Shown here: piece after piece, positions 39,429 through 51,448 of the stretch
Numbering within the stretch: position 1 is the stretch's first letter
Layout of the letters: the number at the start of each line of letters is the position of its first letter
Assembly (NCBI GenBank): GCA_947624715.1
Contig: CANQLO010000003.1
Span: 30,940-94,939 of the forward strand
Reading direction: 5' to 3'
Length of the DNA: 64,000 nt
Source of the DNA: an uncultured Clostridia bacterium
GTDB lineage: Bacteria > Bacillota_A > Clostridia > TANB77 > CAG-508
The notes under the pieces: model-generated
What the model saw: the letters and a program-made list of their open reading frames with translations, nothing else
Told to the model about the DNA's origin: nothing
The model's database searches: none
Position numbers and translations under genes: made by a program

Positions 39429-40861
39429 TATACATTTACTTCTACATTTTCATTATTTATTAAATCTTTATATTTTTTCAATACAGGATTTACTTCTGTT
39501 TCTATAAAGTCTTCTACCTGATGTTTTGCCCTTCCACAAAGGTTATCAGGATTTAATATATTTAATATCTCTTCTTTAGTTAATCCAAATGTCTCATCCC
39601 CAGCTATTCTATCTACTAAATCATTTGGCTTTCCAAATTCTTTTACTTGTTTTCCTGCCTCCATTGAGTATACTCTTATTTTTTCGTGCAATTCTTGTCT
39701 GTCTCCACCTTTTAAAACTGCATTCATAAGAATTTCTTCTGTTCCCATAAATGGTAATTCTTGCATCATGTTTGTTTTTATTACATTTTCGTATACTACT
39801 ATGTTTGATGTTATGTTTGCATAAAGTATTAATACTGCATCTATTGCTAAAAAGCTTTCAGGTATACATATTCTTTTATTTGCTGAATCATCTAATGTTC
39901 TTTCTAGCCACTGAGTAGCTGTTGTTATTTTTGTATCGTTTGCTAGAGATATTACATGTCTTGAAAGTGAGTTTATTCTTTCACTTCTCATTGGGTTTCT
40001 TTTGTATGCCATTGCAGATGATCCTATTTGTCCTTTTTCAAATGGTTCTTCTAATTCTTTTTCGTGTTGTAATAATCTCATATCATTTGCAAATTTTGAT
40101 GCACTTTCAGCTATTCCTGAAAGCATGTTTAATACCATAGAGTCTAATTTCCTTGTATATGTTTGTCCAGATACTGCAAATACTTTTTCAAAGCCCATTT
40201 TTTCTGCAATTTTTTTGTCTATTTGTTTTACTTTTTCTTCGTCTTTAAATAATTTCATAAAACTTTCCTGTGTACCTGTTGTTCCTTTACATCCTAAAAG
40301 TTTCATTCTTGTTTGAACAAATTCTAACTCTTCTAAGTCTTCAAGTAAATCTTGAAGCCATAATGTTGCCCTTTTCCCAACTGTTGTAAGTTGTGCTGGT
40401 TGAAAATGTGTATATCCTAAACATGTTGTTCCTTTATATTTATCAGCAAAATTTTTTAGATTATTTATAACTGTAACTAATTTTTGTTTTACTATTTTTA
40501 GCGCTTCATTCATAAGAATTACATCTGTATTATCTGTTACATAACATGATGTTGCTCCTAAATGTATTATTGGTTTTGCTTTTGGACATTTTGTTCCAAA
40601 TTCATATACATGTGCCATAACATCATGTCTACATTCTTTTTCTCTTTTTTCTACAACATCATAATCAATATTATCTACATTTGCTTTCATTTCGTTTATT
40701 TGCTCGTCTGTAATGTCTATTCCTAGTTCTTTTTCAGTTTCAGCAAGTGCTATCCAAAGTTTTCTCCATGTGGAATATTTAGAATTGTTAGACCAAATTT
40801 TATTCATTTCCTCGCTTGCATATCTTCCTGAAAGTGGTGTTACATAAATTTCATTGTTCAT
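39428..40861 (-). CDS. purB: adenylosuccinate lyase
   Basis: 477 residues, the longer clostridial form. Motifs: YVTPLSGRYASEEMN, IIHLGATSCYVTDNTD, FQPAQLTTVGKRA, then the fumarase-lyase signature GSSAMAYKRNPMRSERI and AQWLERTLDDSANKRI-type core. It cleaves SAICAR and adenylosuccinate. No in-frame CGG in 1.4 kb. purA, purE and purC are elsewhere in the window, so the pathway is scattered. Confidence 0.96.
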   Translation of the reverse strand: MNNEIYVTPLSGRYASEEMNKIWSNNSKYSTWRKLWIALAETEKELGIDITDEQINEMKANVDNIDYDVVEKREKECRHDVMAHVYEFGTKCPKAKPIIHLGATSCYVTDNTDVILMNEALKIVKQKLVTVINNLKNFADKYKGTTCLGYTHFQPAQLTTVGKRATLWLQDLLEDLEELEFVQTRMKLLGCKGTTGTQESFMKLFKDEEKVKQIDKKIAEKMGFEKVFAVSGQTYTRKLDSMVLNMLSGIAESASKFANDMRLLQHEKELEEPFEKGQIGSSAMAYKRNPMRSERINSLSRHVISLANDTKITTATQWLERTLDDSANKRICIPESFLAIDAVLILYANITSNIVVYENVIKTNMMQELPFMGTEEILMNAVLKGGDRQELHEKIRVYSMEAGKQVKEFGKPNDLVDRIAGDETFGLTKEEILNILNPDNLCGRAKHQVEDFIETEVNPVLKKYKDLINNENVEVNV

Positions 40862-40888
40862 TTTATTTTCTTCCTTTCTTTAATTAAA

Positions 40889-40980
40889 TAAATTATTGTT
40901 TATTCATTAGAAAATTCAGGACAGTCCCAAAAATCCCCAAAATTGGTGATTTTTTAGGGACAGTCCCTAGAATTTTCTTT
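40889..40980. repeat. repeat R8 (ACAGTCCC palindrome, right terminus lost)
   Basis: Starts TAAATTATTGTTTAT and contains the same TTCAGGACAGTCCC palindrome as R4 and R6, ending at the mreC stop without a right terminal repeat. Confidence 0.75.
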
Positions 40981-41794
40981 AGTCAACTATTACTAATACT
41001 GTTTCTAATTTAGAAAAATCTACTGCTGTTTCTACTATTGCGTATCTATCTGTAATGTTTTTTGAATCTATTATTTCTGATATTTTACCAATTAAAAGTC
41101 CTTTAGGATATATGCCTCCTATTCCAGATGTTTCAATTGTATCTTCTAATACCAAGTCCGCATCTGTTGGAATGTACATGAGTTTTAACGTATTTGTACT
41201 TCCAAGTATTCCTTTTACAATTACACTATCTCTAGAGGTACTAATTGCAGAACTAACACTTGTAGCAGGATCTATTATTGGTTGAACTTTTGCAGTTTTA
41301 TTAGTAACTGCAATTGTATATCCAACCAATCCTTCTGATGTAATTACTGGCATATTTACATCTATGCCATCATCAGTTCCTATATTTATAACCATAGTTT
41401 CGCTTAAATTGCTTATATCTCTATTTATTATATATCCAGGTACTGTTGTATATTCTGAGTATTGTTGGCTCATATTATTATAACTTCTTAATGTTGCATT
41501 TTCCGCTTTTATAATTTCTAATTCTTGTAATTGTTCTTCTAATTTTTTATTTTCTGCTATAAGTTTTTCATTTTCGGATTTTAAATTATTAATGTCCTCA
41601 AAAAATGCGTTATTACCAGTTATTTTATTTTTTAAATATGTTAATCCATTTTGTATAGGCATAACTAATTTGTTAAAAAATCCTTCTACATTTGAAAATT
41701 TACCAATATCTATATTTGTTAGAAAAACTAATACGATTAAGATTATTACAGTAATTATTATGCCTACAATACTTATTTTTTTGTTTTTATACAC
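40979..41794 (-). CDS. mreC: rod-shape protein MreC
   Basis: GTG start with AAAGGAT upstream. One membrane helix (ISIVGIIITVIILIVLVFL), a coiled coil (NDLKSENEKLIAENKKLEEQ-type, about 60-100) and the two-barrel MreC domain (VITSEGLVGYTIAV, IETSGIGGIYPKGLLIGKIS). It is 33 bp after mreB. It links MreB filaments to cell-wall synthases. 271 residues. Confidence 0.92.
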   Translation of the reverse strand: MYKNKKISIVGIIITVIILIVLVFLTNIDIGKFSNVEGFFNKLVMPIQNGLTYLKNKITGNNAFFEDINNLKSENEKLIAENKKLEEQLQELEIIKAENATLRSYNNMSQQYSEYTTVPGYIINRDISNLSETMVINIGTDDGIDVNMPVITSEGLVGYTIAVTNKTAKVQPIIDPATSVSSAISTSRDSVIVKGILGSTNTLKLMYIPTDADLVLEDTIETSGIGGIYPKGLLIGKISEIIDSKNITDRYAIVETAVDFSKLETVLVIVD

Positions 41795-41826
41795 TGCTTA
41801 TCTAATCCTTTCTTTTTAGTAATATT

Positions 41827-43562
<1,736 letters not shown>

Positions 43563-43672
43563 AATAACATCCTTTCAAAATAAAATACCCCCAATATTAC
43601 ATAGTTTAAAAGACAAACCTCAGTAACAGACATTACTTATAGATTAAGGCATGTCTTTTACAATATTTCATT

Positions 43673-43930
43673 TTATATTTTTCTATATATAAATATTGCA
43701 ATTGCCATTCCTACTATACTTGCTATATTAATTTTAAACATTAATCCAAAAGTTATTGTAATAACACTTAAGTCTAATTCTATTGGACTAGATAGTCCAA
43801 AATTTTGCCCATATGCTAACCACTCAAGCCAATCTACTTTTAACGCAATTTCACCAAGTAATCCACCTATTACTAATCCCGATAATAAAAATACTAATAA
43901 AATCCATACATTTTTTTCTTTTGTTGCCAT
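43673..43930 (-). CDS. DUF4321 membrane protein
   Basis: 85 residues with two membrane helices (ILLVFLLSGLVIGGLLGEIA and IASIVGMAIAIFIY). The LLxGLVIGGLLGE and P-I-E-L-D-L-S-V motifs define DUF4321. Its usual place is beside mreB/radC in Clostridia, as here. Function unknown. Confidence 0.88.
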   Translation of the reverse strand: MATKEKNVWILLVFLLSGLVIGGLLGEIALKVDWLEWLAYGQNFGLSSPIELDLSVITITFGLMFKINIASIVGMAIAIFIYRKI

Positions 43931-44179
43931 ATTTATTCCTCCTAATTTTTTACTTGTTTATTATATATTGTATTGCTTGATATTTCAAGTAATTTACTAA
44001 ATTTTAAACTTTTAATTTCGATTAATAGTAATAAAATGATTCAACCACTCTGTATAAAAATAAAATTAAGGTAATTTTTTAAAAAAAGAAAATATATTGA
44101 CATGCGAAAATATATAACTTATAATACACATAAATAGGAAAACAAACGTAAAAAATACAAAAGAAGGGAGAAAACACAT

Positions 44180-45547
44180 ATGTTAAAATTAAAAACTTAT
44201 AATAAAGCTAATGCAAATGATGTAGGTGTTGCACCTTGGACTACTAGTTCTCCTAAGACTTACTCAAATCCAAATTTCAAAATCCAAGCACTAACTTCTG
44301 ACCCAAAAGGAATTACATTAATAGCATTAATAATTACAATAATAGTAATGTTAATATTAGTAGGTGTAACAGTAAATATAGCATTAAATGGAGGACTATT
44401 TAACAAAGCAAAACAAGCAACAACACAAACACAATATGAAATAGATAAAGAGCAATTACAAATTGCGGTTTGGAATTCATATGACAATGAGGGAAATTTA
44501 AATTTGGAAACTCTAGATAATAACTTACCTGATGGTTTTACTAAAGAAAATGATGTATATGTAAGTAAAAATAGAAATCTATTTGTTATACATGATTTAA
44601 AAATAAATGATGCTTCTATATGGAGTAGTAATACTGACGGAAGTATAACAGATGGAAATGTGACTTTACAGATAGGTGACTATGTAAATTATGCTCCTGA
44701 TGAAATTAATTTAACTTCAGAATCACAAATAATAAAAGATCTAAAAGAATGGTCTGGATATACAGGTTCTGAATATAATACTGAAACTCAAATAAAGCAA
44801 TCTAAATTAAACTGGGAAATATTAGATGTAAAGGATGGCAAGTTAAGATTGATAAGTGAAACTCCTTCAGATTTTGAAATTTATCTACGTAGCTACAATG
44901 GATATAACAATGTTGTATATTTATTAGATGAATTATGCAAGGAATTATATAGTAATAAAAGTTTTGGAAATGCACAAAATTTAAAAATAGAAGATATAGA
45001 AGATAAAATAAATAAAAATAAGTATGATTATACAGTAAATTTTGGAGTAGTAAGTGAATTTACAGATGAATCAAGAAGAAAGTATCCAGAAATATTTTTA
45101 AAAGAAAAAAATGGTTGGGTATATGATGATGCAGAAAATCCTGTTGGAAGCGAATTACTTGACTCTAGTGAACAAGATGAGTTAATAAAACAAACTACTG
45201 TTAAAACTGCAGGAAATAAAATAAAAATAAAAAGAACATATTGGACAAAAAATATGCAAGAAAGTGATTGGATAATGCCTATTTATCATAATCTATTTAT
45301 AGAAAAAAGCAATACACCTTATTGGCTTTCTTCACGTGCTATGGCATATGGTGGTTCTAGTACTAATGGTTATGCTGACTTTTTTACTCTTTGTGTTCGT
45401 AATAATGGATATATAGGTTATGCATATTCTTATCGATCAACAGGTGGTGATTTTGGCTCTCAAATTTTTTCTATACGTCCTGTTGTTACTCTTTCTGAAG
45501 ATGTTCAAATAGGAAATAAAATAGGAAATGTTTGGCAAATAAAATAA
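44180..45547 (+). CDS. pilin-like secreted/membrane protein 3
   Basis: 455 residues. MLK start after AAGAAGGGAG, as in the other two pilin-like genes. Short leader (NSNPNFKIQALTSDP-type), then KGITLIALIITIIVMLILVG and NIALNGGLFNKAKQ. C-terminal DUF6273-like domain with YWLSSRAMAYGGSS and SIRPVVTLSEDVQ. The pilin-like helix lacks Glu5, and no prepilin peptidase or assembly genes are in the window, so secretion by another route is possible. No in-frame CGG; no repeat-derived segment in the leader. Confidence 0.8.
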   Translation: MLKLKTYNKANANDVGVAPWTTSSPKTYSNPNFKIQALTSDPKGITLIALIITIIVMLILVGVTVNIALNGGLFNKAKQATTQTQYEIDKEQLQIAVWNSYDNEGNLNLETLDNNLPDGFTKENDVYVSKNRNLFVIHDLKINDASIWSSNTDGSITDGNVTLQIGDYVNYAPDEINLTSESQIIKDLKEWSGYTGSEYNTETQIKQSKLNWEILDVKDGKLRLISETPSDFEIYLRSYNGYNNVVYLLDELCKELYSNKSFGNAQNLKIEDIEDKINKNKYDYTVNFGVVSEFTDESRRKYPEIFLKEKNGWVYDDAENPVGSELLDSSEQDELIKQTTVKTAGNKIKIKRTYWTKNMQESDWIMPIYHNLFIEKSNTPYWLSSRAMAYGGSSTNGYADFFTLCVRNNGYIGYAYSYRSTGGDFGSQIFSIRPVVTLSEDVQIGNKIGNVWQIK

Positions 45548-45566
45548 AATTAAATTAAATAAAATA

Positions 45567-45612
45567 TAACAGTATCTCTTTTATTCATAATAAAATTGAA
45601 CTGTTATTTTAT
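45567..45612 (+). terminator. terminator of pilin-like gene 3
   Basis: ATAACAGT and ACTGTTAT pair around an AT-rich loop, followed by TTTATTTTT. Confidence 0.65.
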
Positions 45613-45813
45613 TTTTATTTATAAATTATAGTTACACAATTTTTATAATTTAAATATAATAATATATAATTGTATTTCTTTTTAAATATTTTACTGCAAT
45701 AATACGTTATAAAATATGAAATATAATTTTATTTTCCATAATTTTTCTATTTAAAAATATTAATATTGGTGTTATAATATATTTATACATATAAAAATTT
45801 GGAGGTACTTAAA

Positions 45814-46428
45814 TTGCAAATTGAGAAACTTAATGAGAATAAAATTAGAATTACTTTAAATTTAGAGGATTTAAAAGAAAAAAATATAGATTTACACTCT
45901 TTTATGTCGAGTTCTATTGAATCTCAGGATGTATTTTATGATATGCTAGATAAAGCCGAAAAGGAAGTTGGTTTTAAAACAAAGGATTATAAACTTATGA
46001 TAGAGGCATTGGCTGTACCTGAGGGGAAATTTATTTTAACTGTAACTCGCTTCTTACCAGAAAAAGAACAAATTAAAAAAGTGAAGGTTAAACGAAAAAG
46101 TATAAATCCAGAAAATGCTGTAGCTATATATATGTTTAATACTTTTGAGAGTTACATAGAATTTTGCAATTATGTTAAAAAATCTATAAATAATACTACA
46201 TATCTTAAATTTAAAAAATCCATTCTTTATAAGTATAATTCAAAATATTATTTATGTATTACTATAAATAATATAAGTTTAAAAACTTTTAAATCAATTC
46301 ACTGTTCAATTATAGAATTTGGAACACATATTACTAATTCGGATTTATTTGAACGTAAGCTTATAGAATATGGTAATATAATTTTTAAAACAAAAGCTAT
46401 AGATAATTGTATAAAAGCATTTTTGTAA
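45814..46428 (+). CDS. mecA: MecA-type ClpC adaptor
   Basis: TTG 45814 has GGAGGT upstream. N-terminal domain QIEKLNENKIRITLNLEDLK is typical of MecA, followed by DVFYDMLDKAEKEVGFKTKD and the C-terminal FESYIEFCNYVKKSINNTTYL-type ClpC-binding domain. 204 residues. MecA delivers substrates such as ComK-like regulators to ClpCP. TATAAT at about 45774 may be its promoter. Confidence 0.85.
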   Translation: MQIEKLNENKIRITLNLEDLKEKNIDLHSFMSSSIESQDVFYDMLDKAEKEVGFKTKDYKLMIEALAVPEGKFILTVTRFLPEKEQIKKVKVKRKSINPENAVAIYMFNTFESYIEFCNYVKKSINNTTYLKFKKSILYKYNSKYYLCITINNISLKTFKSIHCSIIEFGTHITNSDLFERKLIEYGNIIFKTKAIDNCIKAFL

Positions 46429-46438
46429 TTTGCCGTTA

Positions 46439-46472
46439 TAAAAACATCCAATTTCTAAATTGGGTGTTTTTA
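46439..46472. terminator. terminator between mecA and minC
   Basis: AAAAACATCCAATTT and AAATTGGGTGTTTTT form a strong stem with T-run, between convergent genes. Confidence 0.85.
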
Positions 46473-46473
46473 T

Positions 46474-47082
46474 TTATTCCATTATTATTTTATCATTTTC
46501 TATAAATGCATACCCATGGTCTTGCTCTAGTTCTTCTTTTTCTATTTCTTTTACTACATTTGCAATTCTAATTTGCGGGCATTCTATTCTATTAGCAGCA
46601 ATAATTGCTTTTTTATTCCCCTTTGCTCCAGCATGAGCAAGTCCTCGCAAAACTCCTAAAATAACTATATTTTCTCCAGCAATTACTTCTGCTCCACCAT
46701 TTACATCTCCTAATATTACTAAACTACCTTCAAATTCTATTTTTTGCCCTGATCTCATGTTTCCTTTATAAAATTTTGTTTCTGAGTTGTCTATTTCTTT
46801 TTCAAATGCTTGCTTAATTCCATATAAGCCTAATACTTTAGGGCTATCAAAATTTATTTTTACATCTATTTCTTTGGTTATTAATTCCTTTATTTCTTCT
46901 ATTTCTTTATTTTTTAGGATTTTTCCTGTAACATAAATTGGATTTTTTTCTGTTTTATATAGTTTTTTTAATGCTGGTATTTTTTTATTCAAACATTCAA
47001 TTGTTTCTTCATGTGTAGCTTTATCACTTATTTTAATTATTATCTCATCTTTTTTCATACTAATTCCTACTGGATTTCTCAT
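46474..47082 (-). CDS. minC: septum-site determining protein MinC
   Basis: ATG 47082 (RNPVGISMKKDEIIIKISDK) has AAAGGAAG upstream. The C-terminal beta-helix is evident: RSGQKIEFEGSLVILGDVNG, GENIVILGVLRGLAHAGAKG and RIECPQIRIANV. It blocks FtsZ rings near the poles. 202 residues. It follows PBP2 by 70 bp; minD would be expected next but is not here. Confidence 0.92.
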   Translation of the reverse strand: MRNPVGISMKKDEIIIKISDKATHEETIECLNKKIPALKKLYKTEKNPIYVTGKILKNKEIEEIKELITKEIDVKINFDSPKVLGLYGIKQAFEKEIDNSETKFYKGNMRSGQKIEFEGSLVILGDVNGGAEVIAGENIVILGVLRGLAHAGAKGNKKAIIAANRIECPQIRIANVVKEIEKEELEQDHGYAFIENDKIIME

Positions 47083-47153
47083 ATTAAACTTCCTTTCTTT
47101 ATTATATATAATTAACAATCGTCAGTCACAAGTATTTTTTATTAATTTAAGAA

Positions 47154-49223
47154 TTAATTTTGTTGTTCTGTATATGGTATTGCTAATGTATTTTCGTCTA
47201 TTGTTTGTTTTAATTTAAAATGTTGCTCAATAACTTCTTTTGCTATTTGTGCTGTATAGTATCCATGTGACCCATTTTCTACCATTACAACTACTGCAAT
47301 TTCTGGATTTTCATATGGTGCAAATCCTACAAACCATGCGTTTACGTTGTCCCCTGCCTCTGCTGATCCTGTTTTTCCGCCAACTTCTATATCGAAATCT
47401 TTGAATACAGAATATGCTGTTCCACCTGTTTCCGTAGTAACAGATTTCATTCCTTCTAATACAACATCTATATTTTCTTTTTTTATATCTAATTGTTCTT
47501 TATTTATTTGTGTTAAATTTAATTTATCATTTATATAAGATTTAATAGAACCCTTATCTTCTTTGGTTCCATCTGGTTTTACTATATCCTTTATTATTGT
47601 AACATCAACATTTTTTCCTCCATTTGTTAATATTGCAATATATCTAGCAATTTGTAGAGGTGTAAAATTATTTTCTGCTTGTCCTATTACTGCTGACAAT
47701 GAATTTCCATAATACCATGTTTCTCCTAACTTATCATATAGTGTTTTTCCTGCAAGTGTACCTGATACTTCTCCAGGTAATTCAACATTGGTCTTTTGTC
47801 CAAGCCCAAAATAATTTGCATATTTTTCAAGATTTTCTATTCCCATTCTTGTTATTAATTCATAAAAGTAATAATTACATGAATTCTTTATTGCGCCTGA
47901 AACATTTAGAGCTCCATGACCTCTTCCATAACTAGAATATATCCAACATCTTGGATTGTATCCTTTAGGATATATTCCTGTATCATATATTGTTTCTGTT
48001 GCTGTAACTGCCCCCGTTTCTAATCCTGCTATTGCCGAAACCATTTTAAATATAGAACCTGGAGCGTATGCACTTTGCATTGTCCTATTTATTAATGCAC
48101 TTTTACCATCCTGAGTGTATTCATTCCACTTTTCTGTACTAATTCCGTTTATAAATAATTCTGGTTCAAAATCTGGATAACTTACAAGTGATAATATTTC
48201 TCCTGTTTTTACGTCTATTACAACTACTGCTCCTGCTTCAACATTTCTTGCTTCTCCAAGTTCACCATTTCTTATTCTTTCTAAGTTATTTTTTAGCGAA
48301 TTTTCTGCCACTTGTTGTAAATTTGCATCAATAGTAAGTACTACATCATCTCCTTGAATTGCCTCTTTAGTTACATATTCTCCTGTGGTTGTTCCATCTA
48401 TTGACATATCTGTTTGTTTAGTACCATTTTCTCCTCTTAAATATTTTTCAAATACATATTCTATTCCGGCCTTTCCTATATAATCGTTCATTAAATATCC
48501 TTCATTATTTTTATACTCTTCCTCGTTTATAGCTCCAATATATCCAATAGTGTGTGATGCTAAAGTACCTCTTATGTATGTTCTAATTGGAGAAGTTCCA
48601 ATATCTATTCCAGGAAAACTTAGGCTTTGTTCTTCAAATATTGCTACACTCTTTTTACTAATACTTTCTGATATAGTATAAGGGCTCATACTTGTATATC
48701 CTTCTTTTTCTATTCCATATCGTATACCGATTATTTTTCTTATTTCTTCTATATTACTATTTTTTATTTCGTATTTTTCTTTGTATTTTTCTAGAACTTG
48801 TTCTGCATTTAATGTTTCTTCTAACTTATTTTCTTTTAGCCAATTTTTTTGTTTTTCTGCATCTATGGTAAATTCTGTTGGATTTACTTTTATAGGAAAT
48901 TGGTCTTTATATGTATCTCCATTTGTCTCTAAAACTTTTATTACCTTTAATAGAGTATTATTTAAAGTATCTACATCTATTTTACTTTTATATAAATTTA
49001 AAGAATATTTCGTAACTGTTCCTGCAATTACATTTCCATTTCTATCTAATATACTTCCTCTTGCAGCAAGTATTGTTGTTTCTCTTGTAAGTCTCGAACT
49101 AGATTGTTCTAAATATTCTTCTCCATGTACTATTTGAAGATTAAAAAGTTGTATTAATAATATTATTCCTATAATATAGACAAACACTATTAGAATATTG
49201 TACCTTATGTTTTTTTTGTCCAT
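47154..49223 (-). CDS. mrdA: penicillin-binding protein 2 (elongation transpeptidase)
   Basis: 689 residues: N-terminal helix (YNILIVFVYIIGIILLIQLF), PBP dimerisation domain with LAARGSILDRNGNVIAG, then the transpeptidase with SAYAPGSIFKMVSAIAG (SxxK), SCNYYFYEL (SxN) and VGGKTGSAEAG (KTG). It cross-links peptidoglycan during elongation with MreBCD. The gene starts 11 bp after mreD. No in-frame CGG over 2 kb. Confidence 0.95.
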   Translation of the reverse strand: MDKKNIRYNILIVFVYIIGIILLIQLFNLQIVHGEEYLEQSSSRLTRETTILAARGSILDRNGNVIAGTVTKYSLNLYKSKIDVDTLNNTLLKVIKVLETNGDTYKDQFPIKVNPTEFTIDAEKQKNWLKENKLEETLNAEQVLEKYKEKYEIKNSNIEEIRKIIGIRYGIEKEGYTSMSPYTISESISKKSVAIFEEQSLSFPGIDIGTSPIRTYIRGTLASHTIGYIGAINEEEYKNNEGYLMNDYIGKAGIEYVFEKYLRGENGTKQTDMSIDGTTTGEYVTKEAIQGDDVVLTIDANLQQVAENSLKNNLERIRNGELGEARNVEAGAVVVIDVKTGEILSLVSYPDFEPELFINGISTEKWNEYTQDGKSALINRTMQSAYAPGSIFKMVSAIAGLETGAVTATETIYDTGIYPKGYNPRCWIYSSYGRGHGALNVSGAIKNSCNYYFYELITRMGIENLEKYANYFGLGQKTNVELPGEVSGTLAGKTLYDKLGETWYYGNSLSAVIGQAENNFTPLQIARYIAILTNGGKNVDVTIIKDIVKPDGTKEDKGSIKSYINDKLNLTQINKEQLDIKKENIDVVLEGMKSVTTETGGTAYSVFKDFDIEVGGKTGSAEAGDNVNAWFVGFAPYENPEIAVVVMVENGSHGYYTAQIAKEVIEQHFKLKQTIDENTLAIPYTEQQN

Positions 49224-49233
49224 ATTCCCTCCT

Positions 49234-49768
49234 TTAGTAATATTTTGTTAATATGCTTTTTCCCTTAAATACTTTTTCTAATGTGTCTCCTGCTTTTTCT
49301 ATAAGTGGATATATTATTATTGTTATCATCGCATTGTATAAAGTTTCTATTAATATTATTTTTATAAATGATGGTAAATTTATAGATAATCTAAATATTA
49401 TTATTTGAACTAAATATGATACTATCTCGCATGCTATTGTTGCTCCTATTGTCATTAACATTATTGTTATTCTACTATCTTTTGAAAAATTTTTTGTAAA
49501 TATTCCTCCGAAGTAATCCAGCTATTGCAAGCATTAAAGCATTTATTCCAACTACTTTACCAATAAATAAATCTAGCAACAATCCTAGTGCTATTCCTAT
49601 TGATAAACCATATATTTTGCCTATAAATATTCCTATAAATAGAATAAATATTATAAAAAGATTAGGTTTTATGCCTGCTATATTAAACCAACTAAAAAAA
49701 TTTACTTGTAAAAAATACAATAAGATAAATGTTAAAAATATAATTATTATGGATAGTATTTTTTTCAT
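49234..49768 (-). CDS. mreD: rod-shape protein MreD (CGG skip)
   Basis: Hydrophobic protein starting KKILSIIIIFLTFILLYFLQ. The zero frame ends in LLRRNIYKKFFKR. In-frame CGG (C at 49510) after CTT; dropping C gives GGIFTKNFSKDSRITIMLMT and continues through further helices (IACEIVSYLVQIIIF) to the stop 10 bp before PBP2. The skipped reading gives 177 residues, standard, with about five membrane helices. It sits in the normal mreD-mrdA-minC order, but mreBC are 6 kb away. Confidence 0.9.
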
Positions 49769-49852
49769 ATTATGCCCCTTTTATTTTCTAGAAATTATTT
49801 TATCGTATTTCTTCCATTTTTTCAAGCTATTATTGCGGAAAATAAGAATTGA

Positions 49853-50178
49853 AAAATTGTTGTTTGTATAATGGTATTTGGTGTTTGGAATTTGGTATTT
49901 TGTGTTTAGAACCCTCTGTCAGTTCTTCGAACTGACATCTCCCTTATTTAAGGGAGACAAGATTTTTTTTGCATAATATAGCCCCTTTATCTAAGGGGGC
50001 TGTCGCGAAGCGACTGGGGGTTCTTTTAACAAACAACCTAACAAATTAATTGCAAACATTGTAGGGGCGGAATCAATTTCCGCCCGAAAAACAATAAATA
50101 ATTCCGGGCAGATATGGAATCTGCCCCTACGGTATTTGCTTAGTGAATATTGAAAAATTAATAGTGAATAATGAATAG
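49853..50178. repeat. compound repeat R9 (inverted copy of R5 modules)
   Basis: Starts AAAATTGTTGTTTGT. Carries GAACCCTCTGTCAGTTCTTC, AAGGGAGACAAGATTTT, TATAGCCCCTTTATCTAAGG and GGCTGTCGCGAAGCGACTGG, the reverse complement of the R5 module, then GTAGGGGCGGAATCAATTTC...CCGCCCG. Right terminus not clear. Confidence 0.8.
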
Positions 50179-50179
50179 T

Positions 50180-51035
50180 TTATTTAATACAATATTGTAA
50201 TATTATTGCTGATATTACACCTATTGCATATAAAGTAAATACTATTCCTATATTCTCTTTTTGATTATGATTTACCTTGAACAATACTAAGAGTCCTATT
50301 CCTGCATTTACTAATAGTCCTCCTATCATTAGCCCTAAATTTAAAACTCCTAATACATAGAACTCTGTTAGTATTACTGATGATGCACAGTTTGGTATTA
50401 AACCAATTAAGCATGCAATAAATGCACCCAATATTGGTTTATTCGATATTAAACCTCCTAATGCATCTTCACCTATTATATAAATTATAATGTTTAATAT
50501 TAATGATATAATAAATATGAATATAAATATATTAATTGTGTGCTTTATTGCTGATTTCCAAATTCCTTCTTCACAATGGCAATGATCATGCTCACATATA
50601 TTTTCTATTTTACTATCTTCTTGTTTTTTTTGAAAATTGTTTAGTATTAAATCTATTAAAAATCCAACAATTATCCCAATTAATACTTTTATTCCTAATA
50701 TTTTTAAAATTATTGTTCCAGACACACCTTCTGACAACATTATTGGAAGCATTTCGTCTGATGTTGATAAATATACAGCAAATAAAGTTCCGCAAAGTTA
50801 TTACTCTTCCTGCATAAAAGTTTGTTGCTGTAACAGAAAAACCGCATTGTGGAAATGCACCTAAAATACTACCTATTAATGGACCAATTTTTCCAGATTT
50901 CTTTATTGTTTTTCTTGTTTTATCTGTAGTTTTATGCTCTATATATTCCATTATTAAATATGCTAATAATAAAAAAGGAAGTATTTTTATTACATCTATT
51001 ATAGTATGCTCTAATATATGTAAAACCTCGCGCAT
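50180..51035 (-). CDS. ArsP_2-type heavy-metal/manganese exporter permease (CGG skip)
   Basis: ATG 51035 has GGAGGAT upstream. About ten helices in two halves, each with the family signature: GAFPQCGFSVTAT and GLIPNCASSVILTE. In-frame CGG (C at 50792) after TTG in GRVITL; dropping C gives GTLFAVYLSTSDEMLPIMLS, and the chain continues to a His/Cys-rich loop (CEHDHCHCEEG) and the second half. The skipped reading gives 284 residues. Without it the two halves are separate frames. The loop may bind metal. Confidence 0.85.
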
Positions 51036-51112
51036 TATATATCCTCCAATCAATTTTCATGTTACCACATATTACCACTTTTTAGCTTAAAAGTCAAGAA
51101 AAGAAGTAAAAT

Positions 51113-51146
51113 ACAATAATCCCCCGACGTAGTCAGGGGATTATTG
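51113..51146 (-). terminator. rho-independent terminator
   Basis: ACAATAATCCCCTGACTACG and its complement form a 15-bp stem next to the stop of the following minus-strand gene. Confidence 0.8.
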
Positions 51147-51386
51147 TTAACCCTTGTTCTCTGCAATCATTCGGTTTCTTAGAAACCATTGTGCTTCATT
51201 GAACTCTTGCAATATTTTATTGCAATTTTCTTTTAATTCTTGTATGTTAATACTCGAATTTTCTTCAATGGTATAATTTCTAAGGGACCATTGTGCTGTC
51301 CCAAGGTTTTTTTTGAGTTCGTCACAATATGCCTTTAATTCTTCTATAGGCATTTGAGCGAATTCTCTCTCCGTCATTTTGTTCAC
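51147..51386 (-). CDS. small helical protein with an internal repeat, unknown
   Basis: 79 residues with two matching halves: YCDELKKNLGTAQWSLRNYT and NCNKILQEFNEAQWFLRNRM, each ending in A-Q-W-x-L-R-N. Predicted all-helical. No family recognised. Confidence 0.65.
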   Translation of the reverse strand: MNKMTEREFAQMPIEELKAYCDELKKNLGTAQWSLRNYTIEENSSINIQELKENCNKILQEFNEAQWFLRNRMIAENKG

Positions 51387-51448
51387 TTCCTAAATTCCAG
51401 CAATGCCGGATTGTTGTTAATTTATTATATATTATTTAACATAATTTG